The notes: generated by a model from the sequence alone, not told the origin. Positions 1 through 7,034 are shown, counted from the stretch's first letter. The stretch: 17,449 bases of DNA from Propionibacteriaceae bacterium (GCA_027346035.1 DAIESZ010000203.1:1-17449), one strand, 5' to 3'. A program made the numbers and translations.

Positions 1-240
1 CGCCAGGTGCTCGCCGAATCGGGCCTGCGCAAGATCGAGGACAACCGCGAGCGCTACCGGTTCGCGGTGCGGTCGCACGCGGACGCCGACCTGCTCCTGT
101 CGGCCCTGTATCTGCCGGGGATCGAGGATCGTCGGCTCGACCGGGCCACCACCTGGCTGGCCCGTGGGGTTTCCCGTGAGGGCGAGGTGCGGATCCCGAT
201 CCCGATGCGGCGGATCGTGGCGATGAAGCCGACGGAGTGA
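1..240 (+). CDS. 3' end of an unidentified gene, possibly a SAM-dependent methyltransferase
   Basis: This open frame enters from the left edge and ends at TGA 238-240, leaving the last 79 residues of a protein whose start lies outside the window. The visible part contains an 'ESGLRKIEDNRERYRF' stretch, then an alpha-helical, Arg/Asp-rich segment, and ends in a beta-strand-like 'RRIVAMKPTE'. The 'SGL..I......YRF' start and the 'IVAMKP' end are reminiscent of the last strands of class I SAM-dependent methyltransferases. That is only a resemblance; no SAM-binding motif is visible because the N-terminal part is missing. Codon use is GC-rich like the neighbours. The coding call is fairly safe, the family assignment is weak. 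Confidence 0.5.
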   Translation, partial: RQVLAESGLRKIEDNRERYRFAVRSHADADLLLSALYLPGIEDRRLDRATTWLARGVSREGEVRIPIPMRRIVAMKPTE

Positions 241-248
241 CCCCGGGG

Positions 249-278
249 TTATATACCCCTGGGGGTAGGGAATAGTCT
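249..278 (+). promoter_or_regulatory. Promoter of the thioredoxin gene with a CsoR-family-like operator
   Basis: An inverted repeat TACCCC-TG-GGGGTA lies at 254-267, flanked by an AT-rich TTATA on the left. It is followed by a plausible -10 box TAGTCT at 273-278, with a poor -35 in the 249-255 region, so the repeat sits inside the -35/-10 spacer. Inverted repeats of A/T-rich ends with C-tract and G-tract arms are characteristic of operators for the CsoR/CstR/RcnR/FrmR regulators (copper, persulfide, nickel or formaldehyde sensing). The palindrome is seen directly; binding by such a regulator is inferred, and no csoR-like gene lies in the window. Confidence 0.55.
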
Positions 279-338
279 TGGTGGTGACGTCGTTGTACCC
301 GGCGACCGCGAACGAACCATCGGCACATGTACATCGGA

Positions 339-350
339 GTCCGGCCGGAC
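339..350. repeat. 12-bp perfect palindrome in the thioredoxin leader
   Basis: GTCCGGCCGGAC is perfectly self-complementary and lies between the predicted promoter and the start codon of the thioredoxin gene, about 25 bases before the ATG. It could be a protein-binding site or chance in GC-rich DNA; there is no loop, so a stable RNA hairpin is unlikely. Confidence 0.25.
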
Positions 351-375
351 CCGTTGTGACAGGACAGGAAGAGAC

Positions 376-753
376 ATGGCTACCGTCGACCTCAACATCG
401 ATACCTTCGGCGACACGATCCGTGACAGTTCGGTCGTGCTCGTGGACTTCTGGGCATCGTGGTGCGGCCCGTGCATGTACTTCGCACCCATCTACGGTGA
501 GGCCAGCGAGCGTCACGACGGTGTCGTGTTCGGCAAGGTCGACACCGAGGAGGAGCGCGATCTCGCCGCGGGCATGGAGATCACCAGCATCCCGACCCTG
601 ATGGCGTTCCGCGACGGCTACCTCGTCTTCCGCCAGGCGGGTGCGATCAACGGCAAGCAGCTCGACTATCTGATCGAGCAGATCAAGGGTCTTGACATGG
701 ACCAGCTCAAGGCCGAGGCGGAGGCCGAGCAGGAAGCCGCCCAGAAGGCCTGA
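376..753 (+). CDS. trxA: Thioredoxin
   Basis: This is a 125-residue cytoplasmic thiol-disulfide oxidoreductase of the thioredoxin fold. The redox-active WCGPC motif is at residues 29-33 (Cys30 and Cys33), preceded by the conserved DFWA strand end. The cis-proline is in TSIPT at Pro73. No signal peptide is present, so it should act on cytosolic disulfides, reduced by thioredoxin reductase or a similar partner. Beyond the core there is a short Ala/Glu-rich C-terminal tail (residues about 110-125). The start is supported by an AGGA at 366-369 five to six bases upstream. It has its own promoter with a CsoR-like palindrome and is separated from pntA by a strong hairpin, so it is probably monocistronic. 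The exact paralogue (TrxA against a stress-specific thioredoxin) cannot be decided; the operator hints at a metal- or sulfur-stress role. Confidence 0.93.
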   Translation: MATVDLNIDTFGDTIRDSSVVLVDFWASWCGPCMYFAPIYGEASERHDGVVFGKVDTEEERDLAAGMEITSIPTLMAFRDGYLVFRQAGAINGKQLDYLIEQIKGLDMDQLKAEAEAEQEAAQKA

Positions 754-779
754 GTCGGGCGCTCTCACAAAACAACACG

Positions 780-809
780 TGCCGGGTGGGGTATTTACCC
801 CACCCGGCA
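780..809. terminator. Perfect 14-bp-arm hairpin between trxA and pntA
   Basis: Positions 780-793 and 796-809 are exact reverse complements separated only by TT. The sequence starts 26 bases after the thioredoxin stop and ends 23 bases before the -10 box of pntA. In RNA it makes a long stem, with the tight loop opening the innermost A/T pairs. No U-tract follows, which is common for actinobacterial terminators. The position suits transcription termination of trxA. Its closeness to the pntA promoter also allows an operator role. Confidence 0.6.
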
Positions 810-832
810 TCGGCGTAGGGGGAGTCGGTCGC

Positions 833-845
833 TAGATTCAACCCA
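833..845 (+). promoter_or_regulatory. -10 box and predicted leaderless start of pntA
   Basis: TAGATT at 833-838 fits the actinobacterial TAnnnT -10 consensus and is followed by six bases and then the ATG at 845, so transcription would start at the A of the start codon. There is no Shine-Dalgarno sequence before the ATG, which supports a leaderless mRNA. The -35 region is not recognisable. Confidence 0.6.
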
Positions 846-2380
846 TGCGAATCGGTGTACCCCACGAGACGGGTGACAGCAGGGTCGCTGCGACGCCCAC
901 GACGGTGAAGCAGCTTCTCGACCTCGGCTACGAGGTGGTCATGGAGCACGGAGCCGGCGCGGCGTCCAGTTTCCCCGACGCCTCCTACGAGGCGGTCGGT
1001 GCGACGGTGTCCGACGCGGCCCGGGTCTGGGCGAGCGACGTCGTCATCTCCGTCAACGAACCCACTCCCGCCCAGGCGGGCCAGCTGCACCGTGGCTCGG
1101 TGCTCATCACGTTCCTGCACCCCCGGCAGGAACCCAACCAGGTGGCCGAGTTGGCTGCCCGCGGCGTTACCGCCCTCAGCATGGACATGGTGCCGCGCAC
1201 CAGCCGCGCCCAGAGCCTCGACGCTCTGAGCTCGATGGCCAACATCTCCGGTTACCGGGCGGTTGTCGAGGCCGCGCACGCCTTCGGCCGGTTCTTCACC
1301 GGTCAGGTCACCGCCGCAGGCAAGGTTCCCCCGGCGAAGGTGCTGGTCGCGGGCACCGGCGTCGCCGGGCTCGCCGCGATCGGCGCCGCCAACGCTCTCG
1401 GGGCCATCGTGCGGGCCACCGACGTGCGCCCCGAGACCGCCGAGCAGGTCGAGTCGATGGGCGCCACCTTCCTGCACGTCGAGGGCTCCGGGCAGGGGGT
1501 GTCGAGCGACGGATACGCGAGGGAGGCGAGTGCCGACTACGCGGTTCGCGCGGCCGAGTTGTACGCCCAGCAGGCGCGCGACGTCGACATCATCATCACC
1601 ACGGCGGCGATTCCCGGACGCCGTTCACCCCTGCTCATCACCGCCCAGATGGTCCGCTCGATGAAGCCCGGCTCGGTGATCGTCGACCTCGCGGCCCTGG
1701 GCGGCGGCAACTGCGAGCTGACCCGGCCGGGGGAGAGTTACGTCACGGACAACGGCGTGACGATCATCGGCTACACCGATCTCGCCAGCCGGCTGCCCGC
1801 GCAGAGTTCGCAGTTGTACGGCACCAACCTCGTCAACGCCCTCAAGCTCATGACGCCCGGCAAGGACGGACAGCTGGTCATCGATTTCGACGACGAGGTC
1901 GTGCGCACCATGGCGGTCAGTCGCGACGGAAAGGTCACCTTCCCGCCCCCGCCGATCCAGGTCTCGGCCCTGCCGGTTCCCGCCGCCCCGGCGCCCGCAC
2001 CGGCCGTGCCCCAGCCGGCCGGCCCGGCCCGGCCGTGGTGGTATCCGGTCGCGGTCGTCGGAGTCGGCGCGGTCGTGTTCATCGCTCTGCTGACCTTCGC
2101 GCCCTCGAACTTCGTGACACTGTTCGGGCTGTTCGTGCTGGCCGTCGTGGTCGGCTACTACGTCGTCTGGAACGTCACGCACGCCCTGCACACGCCGCTC
2201 ATGAGCGTCACCAACGCGATCAGCGGCATCATCATCGTGGGTGCCATGAGCCAGCTGGCCAGCCCCAATTGGACGGTGAAGATGATCGCGTTCGTCGCCG
2301 TCACGCTCGCCAGTATCAATATCTTCGGTGGGTTCACCGTCACCCAACGGATGCTGTCGATGTTCCGGAAGGCCAACTGA
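845..2380 (+). CDS. pntA: NAD(P) transhydrogenase subunit alpha (fused form)
   Basis: This 511-residue protein is the alpha subunit of the proton-translocating nicotinamide nucleotide transhydrogenase, which passes hydride from NADH to NADP+ using the proton gradient. The N-terminal half is the alanine dehydrogenase/PNT-type NAD(H) domain (dI), with the start RIGVPHE and the Rossmann motif GTGVAGL at about residues 170-176, followed by the ribose-binding Asp in 'ATDVRPE'. A Pro/Ala-rich linker (about 376-397) leads to four membrane helices (about 398-419, 423-444, 452-470 and 480-500), the dII segment. The length matches the E. coli PntA (about 510 residues). Mycobacteria instead carry separate pntAa and pntAb genes, so the fused form is noteworthy. 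The gene has a predicted leaderless promoter and is followed at once by pntB, with which it forms the enzyme. Confidence 0.96.
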   Translation: MRIGVPHETGDSRVAATPTTVKQLLDLGYEVVMEHGAGAASSFPDASYEAVGATVSDAARVWASDVVISVNEPTPAQAGQLHRGSVLITFLHPRQEPNQVAELAARGVTALSMDMVPRTSRAQSLDALSSMANISGYRAVVEAAHAFGRFFTGQVTAAGKVPPAKVLVAGTGVAGLAAIGAANALGAIVRATDVRPETAEQVESMGATFLHVEGSGQGVSSDGYAREASADYAVRAAELYAQQARDVDIIITTAAIPGRRSPLLITAQMVRSMKPGSVIVDLAALGGGNCELTRPGESYVTDNGVTIIGYTDLASRLPAQSSQLYGTNLVNALKLMTPGKDGQLVIDFDDEVVRTMAVSRDGKVTFPPPPIQVSALPVPAAPAPAPAVPQPAGPARPWWYPVAVVGVGAVVFIALLTFAPSNFVTLFGLFVLAVVVGYYVVWNVTHALHTPLMSVTNAISGIIIVGAMSQLASPNWTVKMIAFVAVTLASINIFGGFTVTQRMLSMFRKAN

Positions 2381-2381
2381 C

Positions 2382-3800
2382 ATGCTGCACAACTTCATCT
2401 CCGCCACCTACATCGCGGCGGGTGTCATGTTCATCCTCGCCCTGGCAGGGCTCAGCAGGCACGAAACCGCCAAGCGCGGCAACGCGTTCGGCATGCTCGG
2501 CATGGTCTTCGCGGTCGTGGCGACCAACTTCGTCATCGCCTACGACGACCTCAGCGTCGACCATCCCCAGTGGTGGTCGGCGATCCTGCTCTACGTCGCC
2601 CTGGCCATCGGCGCGACCATCGGCATCTGGAAGGCGCGCACGGTGGAGATGACCGGCATGCCCGAACTGATCGCCCAGCTGCACAGCTTCGTAGGCCTGG
2701 CCGCCGTCCTGGTGGGCTTCGGCAGCTTCGTCGAGAACCCGCACGCCGACTCCTTCCACCTGTTCGAGGTCTTCCTCGGGGTGTTCATCGGTGCGGTCAC
2801 CTTCACCGGCTCGATCGTCGCCTGGGGCAAGCTCAACGGGCGATTCCCCAGCAAGCCGCTGACACTCCCGGGTCGCAACTGGCTCAACCTCGGCGCGGTG
2901 GTCGTGTCGGTGCTGCTCGGCGCCTGGTTCATGCAGTCGCACAGCATCATCCCGCTCGTGCTCATGACGGTCATCGCATTCGCGCTCGGCGTCCACCTCG
3001 TGGCGGCGATCGGCGGGGCGGACATGCCGGTCGTCATCTCGATGCTGAACTCCTACTCGGGCTGGGCCGCGGCCTTCAGCGGATTCATGCTCGACATCCC
3101 TGTGCTGATCGTCACCGGCGCCCTCGTCGGCGCCTCCGGCGCGATCCTGTCCTACATCATGTGCCGGGCGATGAACCGCTCGTTCATCTCGGTCATCCTC
3201 GGCGGGTTCGGCGACGACACGTCCGCTGCCGCCGACACCGAGATGGGCGACTACCGGGAGTTGACCGCGGCCGACGTGGCCGAACTGCTCACCGACGCGC
3301 GCAGCGTCATCATCGCCCCTGGCTACGGCATGGCCGTCGCTCAGGCGCAATACCCGGTGGCCGAACTCACCGCGTCCCTCCAGGCGCGGGGCGTCACGGT
3401 GCGGTTCGCCATCCACCCGGTCGCCGGACGTCTCCCAGGGCACATGAACGTGCTGCTCGCCGAGGCCCACGTGCCCTACGACATCGTGCTCGAGATGGAC
3501 GAGATCAACGACGACTTCAAGGACACCGACGTCGTGCTGGTCATCGGCGCGAACGACACGGTCAACCCGGCCGCGATGGAGCCCGGCTCGCCGATCTCCG
3601 GCATGCCGGTGCTGCACGTGTGGGAGGCCCGTCAGGTCGTCGTGTTCAAACGGTCGATGAACGCGGGGTACGCAGGCGTCCAGAACCCGCTGTTCTTCAA
3701 CGAGAACTCGGCCATGTGCTTCGGCGACGCGAAGGCGACCGTCCAGGCCATCCTCTCGTCACTGCCCGCGGGCGCCGAGCACGCCCAAGTGGGGGCCTGA
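2382..3800 (+). CDS. pntB: NAD(P) transhydrogenase subunit beta
   Basis: This 472-residue beta subunit carries the remaining proton-channel helices (dII) in its first roughly 280 residues and the NADP(H)-binding dIII domain at the C-terminus. dIII hallmarks are present: [15 protein letters not shown] from about residue 312, the [18 protein letters not shown] segment, [10 protein letters not shown] near 389 and [17 protein letters not shown] from 423. The start ATG at 2382 lies one base after the pntA stop. It is preceded by GGAAGG at 2367-2372, so the two genes are translationally coupled in one operon. The frame stays open 18 codons further upstream inside pntA, but that extension is not family-like and is rejected. 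The pair supplies NADPH for biosynthesis and for thiol systems such as the thioredoxin upstream. Confidence 0.96.
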   Translation: MLHNFISATYIAAGVMFILALAGLSRHETAKRGNAFGMLGMVFAVVATNFVIAYDDLSVDHPQWWSAILLYVALAIGATIGIWKARTVEMTGMPELIAQLHSFVGLAAVLVGFGSFVENPHADSFHLFEVFLGVFIGAVTFTGSIVAWGKLNGRFPSKPLTLPGRNWLNLGAVVVSVLLGAWFMQSHSIIPLVLMTVIAFALGVHLVAAIGGADMPVVISMLNSYSGWAAAFSGFMLDIPVLIVTGALVGASGAILSYIMCRAMNRSFISVILGGFGDDTSAAADTEMGDYRELTAADVAELLTDARSVIIAPGYGMAVAQAQYPVAELTASLQARGVTVRFAIHPVAGRLPGHMNVLLAEAHVPYDIVLEMDEINDDFKDTDVVLVIGANDTVNPAAMEPGSPISGMPVLHVWEARQVVVFKRSMNAGYAGVQNPLFFNENSAMCFGDAKATVQAILSSLPAGAEHAQVGA

Positions 3801-3824
3801 CCAGACGACCGCCCCACCCGTGCG

Positions 3825-3842
3825 GGCCCCGGGACCCGGGCC
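3825..3842. terminator. Possible GC-only hairpin after pntB
   Basis: GGCCC at 3825-3829 can pair with GGGCC at 3838-3842, with a bulge and a small inner stem, 25 bases after the pntB stop. No U-tract follows. It may terminate pntAB, but such structures also arise by chance at this GC content. Confidence 0.3.
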
Positions 3843-3852
3843 GACGAGTTGT

Positions 3853-3917
3853 CGCGGCGTACGACATGGCCGACGGCGTACGACCTGTCGCGGGATTCCG
3901 TCAGGTCGTACGCCGCG
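3853..3917. terminator. Three-copy repeat able to form two alternative hairpins between convergent genes
   Basis: The 11-mer CGGCGTACGAC occurs directly at 3855-3865 and 3874-3884 and inverted at 3905-3915. The inverted copy pairs perfectly with the second copy over 14 bp (3874-3887 with 3902-3915, 14-base loop) or with the first copy over 13 bp (3853-3865 with 3905-3917), so the two stems exclude each other. The element sits between the ends of pntB (plus) and the SHOCT gene (minus, stop at 3951). The simplest role is a bidirectional terminator; a protein-binding site is an alternative. Confidence 0.55.
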
Positions 3918-3950
3918 GCCGCATCCACGCGGGGGTCTTGGCCCCGTCGG

Positions 3951-4280
3951 TCAGCCCTTCTTGCCCTGAGCTGGCGGCTCGACGCCCGGCGTCCAGTTGA
4001 GCATGCTCGAACGCTCCATGAACTCCTGGGAGTCGATCTCTCCCCGGGCGAACCGCTCCGCGAGGATCTCCCGCGCCTTGTGCTCGGCGGTCATCGGGCG
4101 GCCCAGTCGGGCCCTGGCGGCCATTGTCCCGAGTTGGTCGCGGTGACGCCACATCTGCCAGGCGCCGAGCAACGTCAACAGCAGGAAGATGGTGAAGAAA
4201 CCACCGACCAGTGGGGCCATCCAGGCACCCTGACTGCCGTACATGACGCCGTCCATGTGATGGGGATCCATCGGATACAT
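3951..4280 (-). CDS. Small SHOCT-domain membrane protein with His/Met-rich N-terminus
   Basis: This 109-residue protein has three parts. Residues 1-21 are rich in Met and His (MYPMDPHHMDGVMYG). One transmembrane helix follows at about 22-43. The cytoplasmic tail ends in a SHOCT-like domain, AREILAERFARGEIDSQEF, at about residues 69-87. SHOCT modules are short C-terminal helices thought to mediate oligomerisation. The start at 4280 is chosen because AGAGAGG lies seven bases upstream on the coding strand and the protein then begins at the Met-rich segment; the frame is open further upstream but without family character. The Met/His cluster could bind copper or another soft metal, as seen in similar small proteins near metal-resistance genes; this is inference. 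It converges with pntB across a hairpin-rich gap and has a candidate PhoP-type box about 90 bases upstream. Confidence 0.82.
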   Translation of the reverse strand: MYPMDPHHMDGVMYGSQGAWMAPLVGGFFTIFLLLTLLGAWQMWRHRDQLGTMAARARLGRPMTAEHKAREILAERFARGEIDSQEFMERSSMLNWTPGVEPPAQGKKG

Positions 4281-4366
4281 GCCACAACCTCTCTGTCGGG
4301 CCCTCGTGGCGGGTTCGAACGTCCTCCATGATGGTCCGCACTCCTCGGTGCCCGCTGGGGAGTGGG

Positions 4367-4394
4367 TGTGAAGCCCCTGTGAAGCCCCTGTGAA
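4367..4394 (-). promoter_or_regulatory. Three TTCACA direct repeats at 11-bp spacing (PhoP-box-like)
   Basis: On the minus strand TTCACA occurs three times at exact 11-bp spacing, the first two followed by GGGGC; on the plus strand this is a tandem TGTGAAGCCCC unit at 4367-4377 and 4378-4388 plus a partial third. Direct repeats with one helical turn between them are typical of OmpR/PhoB-family response regulators. The known M. tuberculosis PhoP site (two TCACAG-type heptamers with a 4-bp gap) and the Streptomyces PHO box share this architecture. The repeats lie 87-114 bases upstream of the SHOCT gene and beyond the end of the GH4 gene. Regulator identity is inferred. Confidence 0.5.
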
Positions 4395-4414
4395 TGGGCT
4401 CCGCCGGACGCCGG

Positions 4415-5764
4415 TCAGCGCAGATAGTCGAGGTCGGGCTCGACGGCGAGCAGGTCGTCGAGCACCTGGCGGGCGACCCGCACCGAGTCGACCAGCGGAT
4501 GGCAGGCCATCGCGAGCCATGCGCTGCGGCGACTGCCCGACTCCGCCGCCGCCAGCGTCATCCGTTCGACCGCCTTCACCTCGGTCACCAGACCCACCGC
4601 GTAGGCCGGCAGCGGGTCGATCGGCAGGGGGTGGACCCCCGCCCCGTCGACCAGGCAGGGCGCCTCGATCACGGCGTCGGGGTCGAGTTCATCGAGCCGG
4701 GACCCGTTGGCGGTGTTGAGGATGAGCCGCGCCGGGCGGTCGTGGGCGATCGCGTGCACGATCGCGAGCGCCACCTGGTCGTAGCCGCCACCCTGGAGGT
4801 CGGTCTCGTCGCGCTCGAACGACCCGGACGCCTCACGGTTGGTGGCCATGTAGGTGCGTTCGCGGGCGAGCCGGGTGTGCTCCCACCGGGCCAGCGCCTC
4901 CGGGGCGGTCGGGTCGGGGGCACCGTAGAAGTCGCGTTGCTGCTCGATGATCACCTCGGCCCGGGTCCGGGCGGCCGCGGCGTCGGCGGCCAGCGTCTCG
5001 CGGGTGAAGTAGTAGTGGTGGAGGTACTCGTTGGGCAGTGCGCCGAGCGTGCGGAGCCAGGGCGCGCCGAACAGGCGTCCCTCCTCGAAGCTTTCGACCC
5101 GTTCGGCGTCGGCGAGGAGACTCGGCAGCACGTCGTGGCCGTCGACCCGGATCCCCCGGAGCCACCCGAGGTGGTTGAGGCCGACGTAGTCGAGCTCCGC
5201 CCGCTCGACGTCGACGCCGGCAGCCCGCGCCGCCCGGCGTCCGAGGCCCACGGGGGAGTCGCAGATGCCGATGACCCGGTCGCCGAGTTCGGGGTGGAGC
5301 GCCTCGGTGACCACGCCCGCCGGATTGGTGAAGTTGATCACCCACGCCTCCGGCGCCACCTGTCGGATGATGCGGGCGATCCGGCGGGCCACGGGAATGG
5401 TCCGCAGGGCGTAGGCGATGCCACCGGCGCCGACGGTCTCCTGCCCGATGATGCCGTGCCGCAGCGGGATCGCCTCGTCGTGCGCCCGGGCCGCGAGCCC
5501 GCCCACGCGGATCGCGGAGAACACGACGTCGGCGCCGCGCAGCGCCTCGGCGAGGTCGGTGTGCGTGCTGAGCCGCAGTGGCCGGGGGTGGGCGGCGGCC
5601 TGTTGTGCGCAGACCGCCGCGATGGCCCGCAGGCGGGCGGGGTCGGTGTCGAAGAGGTGCAGTTCCTCGACGCGGCCGGGCTGGTCGTCTGCGAGCAGCG
5701 CGGCGTGCACGAGGGGGACGCGGAAGCCGCCGCCGCCGATAATCGTGAGAATCACGCACCCCAT
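4415..5764 (-). CDS. Glycoside hydrolase family 4, probable 6-phospho-beta-glucosidase
   Basis: This 449-residue enzyme belongs to GH4, whose members cleave 6-phospho-glycosides by an NAD+- and Mn2+-dependent redox-elimination mechanism. The N-terminal Rossmann start TIIGGGGFRVP (about residues 7-17) binds NAD. GQETVGAGGIAYALR (107-121) and NFTNPAG (144-150) are family signatures. The metal ligands are expected to be Cys168 in GICDSPVG and His198 in YVGLNHLG. The usual CN is CD here, a small departure from the best-studied enzymes. The sequence is closest in feel to CelF/LicH-type 6-phospho-beta-glucosidases. It starts at ATG 5764 with GGGGAGG 11 bases upstream; GTG 5755, three codons in, would give the more usual family start. 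It is divergent from a PfkB kinase, and no transporter or regulator is adjacent, so the physiological sugar is unknown. Confidence 0.88.
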   Translation of the reverse strand: MGCVILTIIGGGGFRVPLVHAALLADDQPGRVEELHLFDTDPARLRAIAAVCAQQAAAHPRPLRLSTHTDLAEALRGADVVFSAIRVGGLAARAHDEAIPLRHGIIGQETVGAGGIAYALRTIPVARRIARIIRQVAPEAWVINFTNPAGVVTEALHPELGDRVIGICDSPVGLGRRAARAAGVDVERAELDYVGLNHLGWLRGIRVDGHDVLPSLLADAERVESFEEGRLFGAPWLRTLGALPNEYLHHYYFTRETLAADAAAARTRAEVIIEQQRDFYGAPDPTAPEALARWEHTRLARERTYMATNREASGSFERDETDLQGGGYDQVALAIVHAIAHDRPARLILNTANGSRLDELDPDAVIEAPCLVDGAGVHPLPIDPLPAYAVGLVTEVKAVERMTLAAAESGSRRSAWLAMACHPLVDSVRVARQVLDDLLAVEPDLDYLR

Positions 5765-5883
5765 CGTGCCATCGACCTCCCCGGGGACTTAGGGTGACAC
5801 TCACGAGACATCGCCTCATGAGCCGCGACGCCGGGGCGCCGCACCGTCTCGTGGCCGGGGCCGGACTCTTCGGGAGGTTCGTG
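5765..5883. promoter_or_regulatory. Divergent promoter region between the GH4 and PfkB genes
   Basis: This 119-bp gap drives the GH4 gene leftwards and the kinase rightwards. For the kinase, TAGGGT at 5790-5795 is a plausible -10 box. The short inverted repeat GTGA-CAC-TCAC just behind it could be part of an operator. The GH4 side shows only a Shine-Dalgarno-like GGGGAGG and no clear -10 box. A shared sugar-responsive regulator is likely from the arrangement but is not identified. Confidence 0.4.
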
Positions 5884-6912
5884 ATGCGCGACGCCGCCCA
5901 CTTCGACCTGCTGGCGTGCGGACTGTTCTTCACCGACATGACCTTCACCGGCCTGCCCAGCGGCGGGCCGCGGCTCGGTCACGAGATCCGGGTGGGGCCC
6001 TACGTCCAGACGCCGGGCGGGATCGCGAACTCCTCGATCGCGGCCGCCCGGCTCGGGCTCAGCGTCTGCATGGCCGCCGACGTCGGCGACGATCCGATGA
6101 CGGTGGGCGCGTTGGCCGCCCTCAACGAGGAGGGCATCGAGACCTGCCACGCGCTGGTGCACACGGGCTGGCAGACCCCGCTGACGGTCCTGCTCAACTA
6201 CGACGACGATCGCGCCCTGGTCACCTCCGAGACCGCGCACCCGGGTGACTGCATGCTGCGCGCCGACTTCCACCCGAGCGCCCGCGTCGCGATCACCCAC
6301 CTGCAGCCGTTCCCGATGCCGTGGCTGCGCAACGCCGCCGACGCCGGCACCGTGGTCATCGGCGACACCGGGTGGGACGGTTCCGGGCGCTGGCAACTCG
6401 ACGAACTCATCGAGCTCGACCACTGTCAGGTGTTCACCCCCAACGAGACCGAGGCGCTGCACTACACCCGACGTGACACACCCGAGGAGGCCATCCGGGT
6501 CCTCGCCGAGAGGGTGCCGCTTCCGGTGATCACCCTCGGTGCCCGCGGCGTCATGGCCCTGGACGCCGGAACGGGGGAGTTCGTCCACGTGCCGCCGATC
6601 CCCGGGCCGGTGGTCGACACGGGGGGCGCGGGTGACGTGTTCTCGTCGGGGCTGGCCGCGGGCCTGATCGGCGGGCTTCCGCTCGCCGACGTGCTGCGGC
6701 TCGGCACGGTCGTGTCGGCGGTGACGATCTCGCGTCCCGGCGGAGCCAGCACCGCCCCGGCGCTCGACGAGCTCAAGGAGTTCGTCCGGGCCCGCCCCGA
6801 CCTGGGTGCCGACTACGGTTTCATCGCCGACCTGTCGTGGGACTGGGCGGGCAGCCGCAGCTGTCGCCCCCGCGCCTCGGCTGACGACGCGGTGGCCACC
6901 CGCGCCGGCTGA
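5884..6912 (+). CDS. PfkB-family carbohydrate kinase
   Basis: This 342-residue cytoplasmic kinase of the PfkB (ribokinase) family transfers phosphate from ATP to a sugar or nucleoside hydroxyl. The N-terminal glycine-rich signature GGIANSSIAAARLG binds substrate. The C-terminal signature DTGGAGDVFSSGLAAG at 245-260 holds the anion hole and the catalytic base Asp251. FTPNETEA, the usual mid-protein motif, is also present. ATG 5884 is chosen because GGGAGG at 5872-5877 lies six bases upstream; the frame is open back to 5794, but that extension is Arg/Gly-rich and overlaps the promoter. The last 30 residues after the family core look disordered. Substrate cannot be read from the sequence; divergence from a GH4 phosphoglycosidase gene suggests sugar catabolism. 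Confidence 0.88.
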   Translation: MRDAAHFDLLACGLFFTDMTFTGLPSGGPRLGHEIRVGPYVQTPGGIANSSIAAARLGLSVCMAADVGDDPMTVGALAALNEEGIETCHALVHTGWQTPLTVLLNYDDDRALVTSETAHPGDCMLRADFHPSARVAITHLQPFPMPWLRNAADAGTVVIGDTGWDGSGRWQLDELIELDHCQVFTPNETEALHYTRRDTPEEAIRVLAERVPLPVITLGARGVMALDAGTGEFVHVPPIPGPVVDTGGAGDVFSSGLAAGLIGGLPLADVLRLGTVVSAVTISRPGGASTAPALDELKEFVRARPDLGADYGFIADLSWDWAGSRSCRPRASADDAVATRAG

Positions 6913-7034
6913 GGGTCGGCGCGTCCACCCCGGGACAGGCGAGGCGGGTGACGGGCTGGTCGCGCATCCCACCACGGCCCGCGCGGGGGTAGAGTGCCAC
7001 TGCCGTCCCACCTGAGCCTCTGGAGGAGATCCCC
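6913..7034 (+). promoter_or_regulatory. Intergenic region with the fdxA promoter and ribosome binding site
   Basis: No gene is seen in this gap. TAGAGT at 6990-6995 is a good TAnnnT -10 box, directly preceded by the palindrome CCCGCGCGGG (6978-6987). It would give an mRNA leader of about 33 bases. GGAGGAG at 7022-7028 is a strong Shine-Dalgarno six bases before the GTG start of the ferredoxin. Confidence 0.5.

Noticed and set aside
2340..3617. 425-codon minus-strand open frame opposite pntB
   Set aside because: His/Asp/Glu/Arg-rich antisense translation of a conserved membrane protein gene; not a real gene.
4367..4394. The 11-bp tandem repeat as a CRISPR or mobile-element trace
   Set aside because: Units are contiguous with no spacers and only two and a half copies; no cas or transposase genes are present.
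4281..4520. In-frame N-terminal extension of the SHOCT protein
   Set aside because: It is Arg/Pro/Gly-rich shadow sequence that runs into the GH4 gene; the ATG at 4280 has a good ribosome binding site.
4394..5797. 467-codon plus-strand open frame opposite the GH4 gene
   Set aside because: Its translation lacks any family feature, whereas the minus strand encodes clear GH4 motifs over the same span.
5794..5883. In-frame N-terminal extension of the PfkB gene
   Set aside because: It would place the -10 box at 5790 at the start codon and lacks a Shine-Dalgarno; the ATG at 5884 has GGGAGG at proper spacing.
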